From positions 5,022,001-5,086,000 of the forward strand of contig NC_063068.1 of the NCBI RefSeq assembly GCF_022605165.1: a DNA stretch of 64,000 nt, read 5' to 3'. The position numbers and the translations under genes are program-made. Within the stretch, counting starts at the first letter, position 1. Every line of letters starts with the position of its first letter. The stretch comes from Purpureocillium takamizusanense (Eukaryota > Ascomycota > Sordariomycetes > Hypocreales > Ophiocordycipitaceae). Shown here one piece after another: positions 34,038 through 45,361 of this stretch. The notes beneath the pieces were generated by a model. The model did no database searches, was not told the origin of the DNA, and saw only the letters and a list, made by a program, of their open reading frames with translations.

Positions 34038-35470
34038 GTTTGCACAAGACGCGTGTAAACGGCGCGGCGCTCTATGAGTGAGCGTGTGTGTGTGTCTGTG
34101 GGTATGTATGTATGTATAAACGTTTTACGTGTACGTATATGCGTGAGTCGTCTTGTTGTTGTTGTCGTCTTGGGTCTATCTGTCGGTCTGTTCTGGCTTA
34201 GTGGCGGCAGCGGCGGCGGCAACTCGGCTGGCTGGCAGGCTGGCTGGCAGAGGAGGGGGGGCGGGGTGGGGGGGGGTTCTCCGGATCTTCTTCCTCCTTG
34301 CCGACCGATAATATCTCTTGCTGGCACCTCGAAAAGGGGGAAAGTGGGCGTTCTCGGTGGTCAGTGATGGACCGGATGGGCTTTGGCTCACGCCTTTTTG
34401 CGCCGACCCTACGTGGAGATAGGTAGTTAAGTGTGCGTGTGTGTGCGTGTATGTATGCAGGCTTTGACTAAACCGTGAGATCGTCGCGAGAGACGAGCGA
34501 TATGCAAGGCAGCAAAAACGGGCCCCGCGTGGCCCATCATATACAAAAGACGTCCATGGACGTGGCACGAGCCGCAGTGCATCATCAGAATATATACACA
34601 TGCATCACGGACCCCCCCCTTGAGCCTCCGTGCGAGACGACGAAGGAACCTGAGGCAAGACCACGTCACGCGGAGAGCCAAAAGAACAAAAATAAAGCGT
34701 ATTCTGTCCCTCCCGCAAACTGTCGGCGAAGAGATGACAAGGCCGACCCTCCCGCGCCGTGTGTGTGTGTGTGTGTGTGTGTGTGCCTTGACTTTACGTG
34801 TATCCATCTGTACGTAAGGTCATCTTCACGAAACGCCTTTTGTAAGCACCGACGGTGGACAGTAACTAGTAGATGGACCGCGTCGCAAGACACACGGACC
34901 CTTGAAACCCCCGCCCCCCCTTCTTTGCTTCTCTTCTGAGGATTCCGTCTACAGCGATGATGAATCTCGGCAGAACTGGGGAGCCTCCGTACGAACCGCA
35001 CACCATGTCACGGCCAAGGGGGGGCGCCTTCAATGAGTCCATGTCGTTGCGCAACCCCCCCACCCCGCCGGCGGTCCACGCGGCCGCATACTTGGTCTAT
35101 CCGCAAACGCACTCACTTCGTATATCACGTACTTGCAGCAAGAGCCTCTCGAAGCGCCATGGTGCCGGGCTGGTCCATGTGTTCGCCCCGTCATGGTGTC
35201 TTGAAACCGAATTGCATTACATCACATTAACATCACATGACATTTACATTACATACACCAAGAAGAGGGGATCGAAGAGTGCGCCCGTCTCGACGAGAGA
35301 AGTGTTTGTATCTGTTACTCTCCTCAAGAAGATGGCTACCTATCCACGCACGTACACGCACGCAGGCACACATGCATAGGTAAGAAGAAAAACACAAAGA
35401 GAGACAAGAAAGGCGGACGCGGGCCCTCGTGCTACTACCTGCCCCCCTCCCTCTAACGACCCGGTGGAAG
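34038..35470. other. Intergenic between two small minus-strand genes
   Basis: 1.4 kb with TGTG/GTAT repeats upstream of the 114-residue gene (34080-34145), a G-rich block (34240-34280), a (GT)n tract (34759-34785) and no supported coding sequence. Confidence 0.45.
34759..34785 (+). repeat. (GT)n microsatellite
   Basis: About 13 GT dinucleotides in intergenic DNA. Confidence 0.9.
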
Positions 35471-35694
35471 TCAATGACCATCCAGCCGGACCACCGGCTT
35501 CCCCCATAGATCTATCAGCCAGGACCACGAGTCGAAGGGGAGGTCGTTCAAGTGTTTCTTGAAGAGGTGGCAACTAGCGAAACGGACCCTCGTCGTCAGC
35601 ATCAGCAAAGTCCATGGCATGGTATACATGTACAAACATCAAACAGCAAACATAGACATATACATACATACATACATACATACATATATCTATG

Positions 35695-35755
<61 letters not shown>

Positions 35756-36239
35756 GTATGTATGTGTGTGTGTGTGTGTGTGTGTACATTACATGTGCAC
35801 CTCGCGGAACATAAGAAGAGGAGGGACCTGCGCACGCCAAGGAAGAAAGAAAGAAGGAGAGACGGGAAGGAAAACAAACGCCCCAAACTCACAATGTAAG
35901 CGACCTGAGCGTCGGCCACACTCCCTCCACGCACAGCTGATCGTCATCGTCCTGCGGGTCCAACAGGTGATACGGGCACCTAAAGTTGCCCTGTATGTCT
36001 AGTTCTTCTATCGACGGCGGTGCCAGTGCCAGTGACTGTGACAGGCGTCGGCGTGAGTCGGGGCGCCGTTGGGAAGGTCTTGGAGTCCGCGACCGGCTTC
36101 TTCCTCGTCTCCCCGACGGCGACGACGGCGACGAAGGCGATGGCGACGAAGGCGACGGCGGCGACCTCGGCGTCAGTCCGCGACGTTGCGCGTACTGCTG
36201 CCGCCAGAACGCGGTCGCGTTGAACGGCGGGGCGAGCAT
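35471..36239 (-). CDS. Small protein of unknown function, split by a microsatellite-bearing intron
   Basis: Two exons, 36239-35893 and 35573-35471, with a 319-bp intron (GTGAGT donor, GCTAG acceptor, phase 2), give 149 residues. The N-terminus starts MLAPPFNATAFWRQQYAQRR and is followed by a Ser/Pro/Arg-rich, disordered stretch. The C-terminal part is compact and hydrophobic: SIEELDIQGNFRCPYHLLD, then an acidic DDDDQLC, VEGVWPTLRSLTF and, across the splice, CHLFKKHLNDLPF with DSWSWLIDLWGKPVVRL. The continuity of protein-like sequence over the splice supports the model. I do not recognise the family. An alternative donor 12 nt upstream keeps the same frame. The intron contains the TACA/TATGTA/TG microsatellite. 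Confidence 0.5.
35661..35785 (+). repeat. Compound (TACA)n-(TATGTA)n-(TG)n microsatellite
   Basis: About 125 nt of tandem TACA, then TATGTA, then TG units, wholly inside the predicted intron of the 149-residue gene. Confidence 0.95.
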
Positions 36240-36940
36240 CGTTTTGTCGAGGGAGAGCGGAGCGCGCAAGGACGGGGTTGGATCGAAGAGAGCGAAAGGG
36301 GGGAGGGGGCACAGACACAGACAGACAGGCAGACAGACAGACAGACAGACAGACAGAGGGAGAGGAAACAGAGAAAAGAGGTGAAGAGAGAGGCAAGCAC
36401 GCGGCCGAGATCATGGACGACACGAGGATTCGGATAGTTTGACATTATATATAGACATATTGCCCATTCGTACCCTTGTCGATTCAGCCAACATCCATCC
36501 GAAAAGACTCATTCATTACCAAGGCATACACTCGGGTTACTTTAGTCGGGCGTTGCGAGCGGCGTATGTTACGTTTCTTACACGTAAATCTGGGCCCTCG
36601 GAGAGCAAGACTGACTGATGGATGGATAGGCCTGTTTCAATACTTTGACCGAGACATGGCCCTTGCTCCGTCGCTCCTCCGACAGACTGCGCCCGACTAA
36701 AGGCCATCATCGCCACCGCCGTCTCACGCACCGTGGTTTCCATGACAGCTTAATAGACTCTTATGTCATCGCTCAACAGTGAGTGATCCGATCCGCATGA
36801 GGTCGCGCGCTGGGCCGGCAGTTTGCTAATCCACTCCTCCCTCAAGGACCAACAACATTCAGAAGCTACCAATGCCGGCATCCAACGGGCCTATTTTTTC
36901 CTGTTCCTGACATGCTGCGCCTGTAAAAACAATATCGTCA
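36240..36940. other. Intergenic between the small gene and VPS10
   Basis: 0.7 kb with the GACA repeat near the left end and no supported gene. It includes the VPS10 3' UTR. Confidence 0.5.
36319..36357 (+). repeat. (GACA)n microsatellite
   Basis: About nine tandem GACA/CAGA units, 80-120 bp upstream of the predicted start of the 149-residue minus-strand gene, so probably in its promoter or 5' leader. Confidence 0.9.
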
Positions 36941-39900
36941 TCATATCTCCTCGTCGCTCTCATCGCCCAACAGCTCGCCCTCGACGTCATCGACGACCGC
37001 GTAGTCGCCGCGCCCCCGCGCGAAGCTGTCCCGGGTCGTGAACCTCCGTGGGCCGCTCGAGAACCAGCTTGTGTCACGCCCTCCTCCTCCTCCTCCTCCT
37101 CTTACTCTGTTATACGATCCGGCTGCCGATCGCCAGAGGCTCGCCGCAATCAGCGGCAGCGCCGCCGCCACCGCCGCCACCGCCGACACGGCGATGACGG
37201 GATACTTGACCCACGGTCGGTCGCTGTCAAACGTCGAAGACTGGTCGCCGAGCCGTATCTGTCCAAACTTGCCATCCCAGTTACGGTACACCCACCAGCC
37301 CACGGCCCCGGCCAGGGCAAACGGCACCACCACGGCAAAGAAGATGGCCACCCCAGACGTGCGGTGCTTCTTCTCAAACTCATCCTCGTAGCCCTCGCAG
37401 GGGTGCTCCGTCGACGTCTTGTCGAGCTCGTTGCCGCCCTGGCACGTCGACAATGGCACCCTGCGGTAGCCCGTCGGCTCGAACCATGACGTTTCGTTGG
37501 GGTGCTTGGTGCACCACTCCTTGCCTGACATGGGCTCCAGACCTCTCACCAGCTTGCACTGCCCGTGGTTGTCAAGTTCATAGTTGTACGCACTGCGCAT
37601 TCGTCAGTCATCAGTCAACCTTCGATGTGGGGGGCGGGGGCGGGGGCAAGGCCGCGTGCAGGCGGAAAATGCAGTACTCACCATTCGTAGTCTCGGCGGC
37701 TGCATTGGCAGTCTTTGTGGTCGTACAGCCGCTGGATGCTCTGCTCATTGTAGCACTTGCGATCCGCCTTCTTGCGCAGGTATCTCGCCACATGTCCGAA
37801 GAGACAGTCGTCGTCCTGGAGCGGGTGCTTAGGCGACCAGAGATAGTAGTCCGAGCCGGCCTCCGAGTCCTTCTTGAACTCGCACGCCTTGTTGGCTAGA
37901 CCCGTGAAATCGAGGTTCACCGAGAAAGTCTTTCCACTGCCCGACTTGCACCACACGAGGAAGTTGCGCGAGGTGCCCGAGTCCAGAGTCGAGATGTCCA
38001 GGATCGTCACCTCTTCGTCTGTAAACGCGTAATCCTTCCATGTCTTGCCTTCGTCGAGCGAGTACGACACAATCTTGGTTTTGGCAGGACTGGCATGGGT
38101 TGCCCTTTGAGCCAGGACAATGATGGAGCCTTGGTCGCCATATCGCCATGTCCAGTGGCCCTTCTTGACGCTCGTCCACGAGACGCCCCCATCCCTCGAC
38201 ATGAAGGTGTCCGCATCCTTGATGTCGCTCAGGCTCGAGCCCACATTACCAATGCCGAACAAGAGCCCAATGGCCGTGGCCGCCGAAAACGTCCGGCGCT
38301 TGTCCTCTCGCTCCGTGTAGTGGTGGAGATGCAACGCACAGGAACTGTCTCCCTTGGAGCTGCTGCACGAGTATGACTTCCCATCCGCATCCTTGCCTGG
38401 CGGCGCCAGGTAGCCCCATTCCGAGCCATCGTTGTGCGAAATCTTGGTCTGGAGCGTCTTCGTCTTCTCCTTTTTATCCGTGTTGGTGACAACGTTGATC
38501 AACGTGACGCCCTCGAGGCCCGATATCTTCTCAAAGTCGACATACGTATCCTCATTGCAGTTGACATTGGCGGCGCTGAGGACGTAGCTGGTGCCGTCCG
38601 AGTTGCTCTTGATGATGGACCCGTACTGACGGTCCGGCCCACCTTCGGTTCGGACAAACAGGTTGATGGCATGCGTTGAACTGTCGAGCAGCGTGTACTC
38701 GTTCTGATGGCCCTCCCGGAAGTTGTGCGGATAGTGGGCTCTGGGGTATGTCTTGCCGTCAAGGCTGGCGAGGGGATACAGGCTGTCCGACTTGTCATCC
38801 TTGCCGGCCAGCACGATGAACTCGCTCATGGTTGCAAAGTTGATGACCTCGCCTTTGTGCGTAGTCTTGTCTTCCTCGAAGAAGTCGTCGCTGGAAACAA
38901 TCGTCATCGGCCCTTCGTTCTTCTCCTCCTTGCGCACGAGGCAAACAATCTGTTTCAGCTCGCGAAACTTGTACGCTGAATGCCCTGTAAACTCGCACTT
39001 CTCCGCGTACCGCCGAAGGGTTCTCCAATTGTCGCCGCGGTCCGTCGAAATGGATGCCTCCTTGAAGCACGTCTTGTCCTTGCCCACCTCCTCGCACTTC
39101 TTGCCCACCCAAATCAGCCAATCCTTCTTGTCCGGATGGAAACTGAGGGGAAACTCGGAATGATCCGGTATCGTGGGCGCCCTGAATTTGTGGAAGCTTT
39201 CTCCGCGATCGACGGTATACAGCACGTTATGGCCGGGGGTCGTGAAGTAGACCACGTCTTTGAAGTACAGGTGTGGATAGATGCCCTTAACGTCTTCGTC
39301 CTTCAGGATGCGAGTAAACTTTTTGCCATGGTCATGAGAGATCCACAGCTTGGGCTCAGTCTTCATCATGCCATCGCCGACATGCTCGACGGGCCTGACG
39401 ATGAGTGTCTCATCAGTCGAAGAACTCGACTCGCCCCTCTCCAAGTAGATTTTTTGAAAGTCTTTGAGCCTGTTGTCGAATTCGACCTTGGTGCTTGAAA
39501 CCTTGTCGGTCGTCGGAGGTAGAGGTTTGGATCCGCCCTCGGAGCATTTCCTTTCCACGGTGTCGTCCTTTTGCTTTCCACTCGGCCTGTTGCACGTGTT
39601 TCCAGGTATGAGCCGCCAACCGCTGGAGCCCTGGAACGTTCCGTCGGGATTGTCCTTGCACGCACCTTCAGGCCTGGGGATGGGCCCGATTTGCTTGCAC
39701 GTCTTGCCGTCTTCGTCTCTCTGGAAATTGTAATCGCACTCAAAGTCGGCATCGGAGCATTCACACTTCTCGCTCTTCGCAACAGGGTCCTTGAATTCGT
39801 TCTTGACGAAGCAGTCAGCGGTCTTCTTGCGGCGGCGATACGTCTGCTTGTGACCCATGATGCAAGTGGGTTTTCCGTCGCCATCCACCCGCGCGTGCCA

Positions 39901-41604
39901 GTCCTCCATGTCCCCGTCACCACAGGTGCGTTCGTGGAGCCCGTCGAAGTTGATGGCAACCATGTGGTAAGTCCTCTTCTTCTCGCCCAACAATATGAAC
40001 TTGAGGCTCGTTGAGTCTTGGGTCGTCGTCAACAGGTCGGGCTTGAAAGTGAGATCGTTGGGCAAGGCAACCTGTTTCCAGTTCTCGCCGTGGTCCAGAG
40101 AATACGAAAACTCCTTGACATCCTCCTTACTCGAGTCCTTGACAGCAACAAGTACGGAGCCAGAATCGCCGAATTCGTACTTGTGGGGGCCATCGAGGGC
40201 CTTCTTCCAGGTCAAGCCGGCATTGTCCGAGACGAAAAGGTTGGCGTCGAGGAACTTGCCCAGAGAGTCTCCCGTATTGCCATTGCCCATGACCAGGCCT
40301 GGGGCGGGGCTCGAGAAGACGCGCCCAACATTGTCAAGCTCCGTGACGGAGTGAAGATGCAAGCGGGCATCGCCGGCCTTGATTTTGTGGAAGGTCCTGC
40401 CATCGTCAAAGGTGATTTGAGAAACGATGACCTTTTCCTTGGCTCTTCCCTTCTTCTGGACTTCGGCGCCGTTTTCAACAGTATTGACCAGGAACACGCC
40501 CTGGATGCCAGAAATCTTCTCGAAGTCGACGTGACCCTTGCGATTGCGGTTCGTGTATGGGATGTTCTCGGTGAAGTAAGTGCCGTTGGAGTTGCTGGTG
40601 AAGAGGACACCCATCGGGTTGGACGGGTGCGAAGTCATTACGTCGATCTGGATGCTGTAGTTTGTTCCTTCGAGCACCGTGTAAGCCTCTTGATTGATGC
40701 GATGGGAGTGATCGTGGCTTTCGTCCTTGGGGAACATGGCGCGGTGCCACCTGAGAGTGTCGTCGGTAACGAAGAGCGCCATCTCGTCGGTTCGCGCCGC
40801 GGACGTGGCGACCATGAGGTACTTCTTCACGACCGCCACGTTGAGGACGCCGGGGACACCTTTGTTCGTGTCGACATTGGGTTCGAATTCGTCGAATTGG
40901 TTCTTGGCGCCATCCTTGGCAGCGAAGAAGGAATCCGAGACGAGCAGCCGCTGGTCGGTTTTGTAAAAGGACAGGCGGTCCCTGACGACGCAGAGGATGC
41001 GCGACTTGTCAAGGTCGGCATCGCCCGTTGTGAATTCCCTGGACGACTTGGTCCACCAGCACCCGGCGGTGAAGGGGCGCAGTACCTTGGTGGTCTTGAA
41101 GCCATCGATGGTGTACATGGCCCGCTCCTCGCAGAAGATGTCCTCGCAGTTCATGGCATTGAATATTATACGGTTCGGGTCTCCGGCGTGGAAGACGAGG
41201 GTCTCGGGCTGGAACTTGCTGGGGAGGGCGCCGGTCTGAAACTTGGTCCAGGTCTCGCCCCGATCCTCGGTCTTGAAGTGCGTCTCGCTGGCGGTCATGA
41301 TGAAGGCCGTCTTGGGGTCGAATTGATGCATGACGAGGAAGAGCGACTTGCCCTCGGGCACAGCAGTGACGCGCTCCCACTTGACGCCGGCATCTTTGGA
41401 TCGGTAGACGTTGCCCTCCTCGACGTCATGGAATACGACGGAGTCGCTGTCCTCAAAGTAGCTCAGGTAGAGGGGCGGGTGGTCAAAGGTGTTGACGGTC
41501 ATGTCGGGGGCATCCTTGGCGAGGGCCAGCGCCGCCCACAGGATGGAGACTGCGAGCAGAAGGCGCCATGCCGCTGCCGGCGATGCCATGGCTCGTGGCC
41601 TCAT
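36941..41604 (-). CDS. VPS10: Vacuolar protein sorting/targeting receptor VPS10 (sortilin family)
   Basis: Two exons, 41604-37682 and 37592-36941, with an 89-bp intron in phase 2, encode 1524 residues, typical of fungal Vps10. I chose the ATG at 41602-41604 because it is followed by a signal peptide (WRLLLAVSILWAALALA). The lumenal part holds two sortilin domains with repeated BNR/Asp-box elements such as SKDAGVKW, SDNAGLTWKK, STDRGDNWRT and SRDGGVSWTS. Each domain ends in a Cys-rich module (CECSDADFECDYNF; CQCSRRDYEC). One membrane helix (VAIFFAVVVPFALAGAVGWWV) follows near residue 1375. The protein sequence then has a second hydrophobic stretch (PVIAVSAVAAVAAALPLIAA) and an acidic tail ending ELLGDESDEEI. 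The receptor cycles between late Golgi and endosome and delivers carboxypeptidase Y-type hydrolases to the vacuole. Confidence 0.95.
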
Positions 41605-44600
41605 GGTTGGCGGGCGGTGGTGGCGATGCCGGCAGCTATCATGAAGAAGAGCTCTTGTCGCGCAACCAACGGGAGCCAACGTGAGGTGCGATACTAGAGA
41701 GGTTGCTCGTGCTCGTGTAGCAGAACAAGAGAGTAGCGGCGTGTCGACGTGGGTGCAATGTCGGGCCTGCCCGCGTGGGATGGGGATGGTGGGAGTCGAG
41801 GACGCGAGCGTCGTGGAGTGGAGGAATCGGCGACGTTTGAGCTTGAGCAGCAGCCAGACGCGGGAAACGCAACGTCAGCCTGTCTGTCTGTCGTGTCGGC
41901 CTTGCGGCTGAAAAGAGGGCCGCCCGCAAGCGGGTTCCGGGGGCCACGTCAAGCAGTTTTGGCGCACGCCATAGGCCAACCAGAGCTGCCAAGGGTGGCA
42001 CCTCAGTGGTCGGGTACCCAAGCTGGACGGACGTCTCTGTACCTTGTTAGTTGGTAGCTTTTGCCTGCTCTCCAGGGCTGCATTGCATGCACGGGCGCAT
42101 TGGAGCGCTGCCTCGGTCGCAGCGGCTGCTCGGTGCCTGTGCTCCAGGCAGCGGGAGGGCTGGAATTGCCTGCTACAGTACTATAAGGCCGCCATGGACA
42201 CCACCCAGACAACCTAACGCCTGTCCGGCCGATGGAAGACCTTCGTGTCTGCCATGCCGCGTTTCCGTGCCTACTAGGCAATGGATGATTAGTAGCAACC
42301 GGGACCCTGTAATCCGAAAGCCCTGGATGCGATTCATCGTGTTGCTGCAGTGGGTGGGCGCGATACAAAGGCGCCTCGACAGTCTCGCACGCGCTATGTG
42401 CGTAATTCGAGCTTGCACAAGCAACACATACGTACTACAAATACTTCAATTGTAACTACCTCAGGCGGCGTTTCACAGCGGCCGCGGTATCCGTCAAAGA
42501 TGACGCAGGGTTCCGGGGGGGGGGGGGCCGCCCCAACGTGCTGGACCCCCATCAAGCACTCTCTCTGTCTGTTGTGACACGGCAAAGGCGCATCGCGCGC
42601 GTGTGCCTCAGACAAGCCAGTAGCAAGATCCCCATCTCTCACATAGGAGATACACAAGTACTGTAGCACGAGGTAGTGGGCAAAGGGACATCAAGCCTCG
42701 GCGTCTCCTTGCTTAAAACGTGAGGGTCAACGACTTGTGGTGTCTGCGGCGAGGACTCGGGATCGCCAGTGACGCCCAGATAACATGCATGGCATTGCCG
42801 GTCTAACAAGCAATTGCCTTTCACGTCCAACTCCCAGGTTGCGAGACGATCAGCCGCGGACGAACGCCAGTCAAGCCACAAAGGCGGGAGGCCGTCTGTA
42901 AAGGAACGCACGCAGCAGACATTGTTCGCAGGCGCAGTGATCCCGCGCCCGTATCCAGGATGCTCCTTGAAACGTCACGGAGTTGGTCAGCAGTAACAAG
43001 GCCCCCGTTTGCTCGCCTGGGGTCTGGCTGGGCCCATCGTGGAGCTCAGCTGGTGGAGGGATGCCGGGCAGGTTGCCTGTGGTGTCCCCTTGTTCGCATT
43101 GCAGTCGGTCGGCCCCCCGTCAGTAGAAGTCCGCCGTTACGTGCTGCGCAAGTTTAGGTTTCCATGCGCTGCTCGCTCATTCAACATCATCCTCAAGCCG
43201 GCCTCACATTACGTCAGATATTCGAACGGGCTACCTGTACGTACTGCTCGGGTCTGCACGAGGACAATGAATACGTAGCGTCCTTGACTGGAATGCCATT
43301 GTCCTGGGGACTCAGCCGGAAAGGCGCCCGGGCACAACGGCCGATCTGGCCAAGTGAGTCTCTTGTCTCGAGATGGGCGTCCTGGGGCAGCGAACGCACG
43401 GCAGGGGCGCTCACTGCAGGGGCCGACAAGGGGGGGGGTCGGCGGCTGGTCGGTGCTTGCTCGTGCTGGTGCTGCCGGCGGGAATGACGCCTCGCTGTTG
43501 GAAGGAACTAGCTCTGAGACAAAAGATGGCGCTATGATTTGCACTGGAAAGAAAATAGCATCTTGAACCGCAAAGCTCTTGCTTGGCCTTGCTGTGTGCA
43601 TCATCCCTCGCGCGACTAAACAGGTTCGCGAGGGCGGTACCTTGCATAGTCGGGCATGCATGTAGAGCCCGCGATGCAGCGGGTGGAGAACGACGCGTGC
43701 ACGTGGGGACGCGAGGTATGCGCCTAGCGTATCAGGGGTGTCGAACACGCAAGCGTCTACGGAGTACTGCTGACGCCGCCTGCGCCCCTGGCAACGTCAG
43801 GTACGCGCCGAATAAACCCTGCCCGAAAAAAGCGCCCGTCATTGATGCCTCTTTTTCACTCTCTTCCGTCCTGCCTCCCCCAGCCCCGAGGGCTGCCCGC
43901 ATCGCATCGCATCGCATCGCATCACATCACATGGCATCACATAGCATCACATCTTGGCAGCAACATGTTCTCGCCCGTGCAACGTCGTACGTACGCGTAC
44001 CGAACCGACGTCCCAAGCACGCGCATATCAGCACGCGTAGTACAGCGACTACTTTATTAGCACAGCGCGATCCCATGGAAGCTTCGGTTCCGGCGCCCGG
44101 GGCCAGGGCATACTGTAATATCCGATGCCAGGCAGGGTACTAGGCACCAACGCGAGGTGTTGCTGAGCAGAGAAAGCAATCAACCAATTCTCATCCCTCC
44201 CATTCCACGTTGGAACCCTCGTGTCTTCCCCTGGCTTTCGCACACCAATAACCCCCTTTTTGCTCCGCCCACGAGACGCTGCGCAGTACCGACTGACTGC
44301 GCACATTCATGCGCAACTGTGAAGTAGCTTATTACGTAGGTACCTCCTCGCCAAGGCCAGCACTTCTACAAAGTACAGTATACACGGGCGCTTTCTTCGT
44401 CGTGCCTGTGGTCGTGCCCGCCGTCAAGACCCCTGGCGCGTATCCCTTTCATTTCAAGGACTGGAAGAGGACGCCCGCGGCCCACGACGCCGCCAAACCC
44501 AGGGCCGGCTCCAAGGGGGGGTGTGCGCGCCGTGCCGTATAACCCGTACAAGTCACACGCACAGTTTCGTGAAGCATATCAAGTGAATGCACACTTTAGT

Positions 44601-45361
44601 ATTGGACCTGCTGCAAGACGCAGCGCCCTATGTATTGCTTCGGTTCGGAGCTGGTTTAACGGATGGATGGATGCCGCCACGGCCCGCCGCAGCAGCTACC
44701 AGCTGCCTGGACTTGGGCTGAGCTTCACAAATAACAACCTACATCCTCGCAAACGCGTCCCTGCCCATCTCATGCTAGCACTACCAAGGTAACTCACATT
44801 AGGCGGAAGTAGTGGCCGCCCCAGGATAGCAGCCTGTTCCCCCGTGTTGTAAGGTAGCAGGTACTGCACCGTGCCTAGAGGTACCTTGGGCAGGCACTTC
44901 CATTCGCGAGGTCCCCTGACTTGCGCGCTGTTCATTGCCGCCCCCGGTCTGCCAAACGCAACCACCCCCATCGCGCCGCCGCCGCCGCCGCCTCCTCCTC
45001 CTCCTCCTTGGTCCTTGGTCTAATACTCGCACCCCATCCCATATGCTGCTCCCTCCTTTTTCTCTTCTTCACATCGTCGTCGCTCCCTCTTCTGTCTAAA
45101 CTTCTGTTCTACGTCTCCCTCCTTTGGTCCTCTGCCCCCTGCGCTTCCCCGGGCCAAGACGCCGCCGCTGCACGCTCGCACGCACACAAACACACGTCAG
45201 AGCGTCTATCGTTTGCGCGCGTCGTCGCCCCGCGATACTATAACAAACAAGCCCCCCCGCGGCACAGACCAAGGAAAAAAACAAACCGCCGCATCCACCT
45301 CCACGAAGCCGTCGTCGCTCTCCCACTGCTACCCAGCGTCGCGTCTCTGCTCGCTCTCGCC
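41605..45361. other. 3.8 kb divergent intergenic region
   Basis: Lies between the starts of VPS10 and the NTF2-like gene and must contain both promoters. It has a G/C homopolymer block (42517-42532), the GCATC/ACATC repeat (43897-43952), scattered GTACGTAC words, and a pyrimidine-rich stretch with CCTCCTCC and CTCTTCTTC runs (44985-45130) just upstream of the NTF2-like gene. No coding sequence is supported on either strand. Confidence 0.5.
43897..43952 (+). repeat. GCATC / ACATC pentamer repeat
   Basis: About four GCATC units followed by diverged ACATC, ATGGCATC and ATAGCATC units in intergenic DNA. Confidence 0.85.

Noticed and set aside
36303..36360. Short tandem units that could suggest a CRISPR-like or other repeat array
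   Set aside because: It is a simple GACA microsatellite without spacers, and the genome is eukaryotic.
40018..41697. 559-codon ORF on the plus strand
   Set aside because: It lies exactly antisense to VPS10 exon 1, and VPS10 has clear domains. Long antisense frames are common in GC-rich coding DNA.
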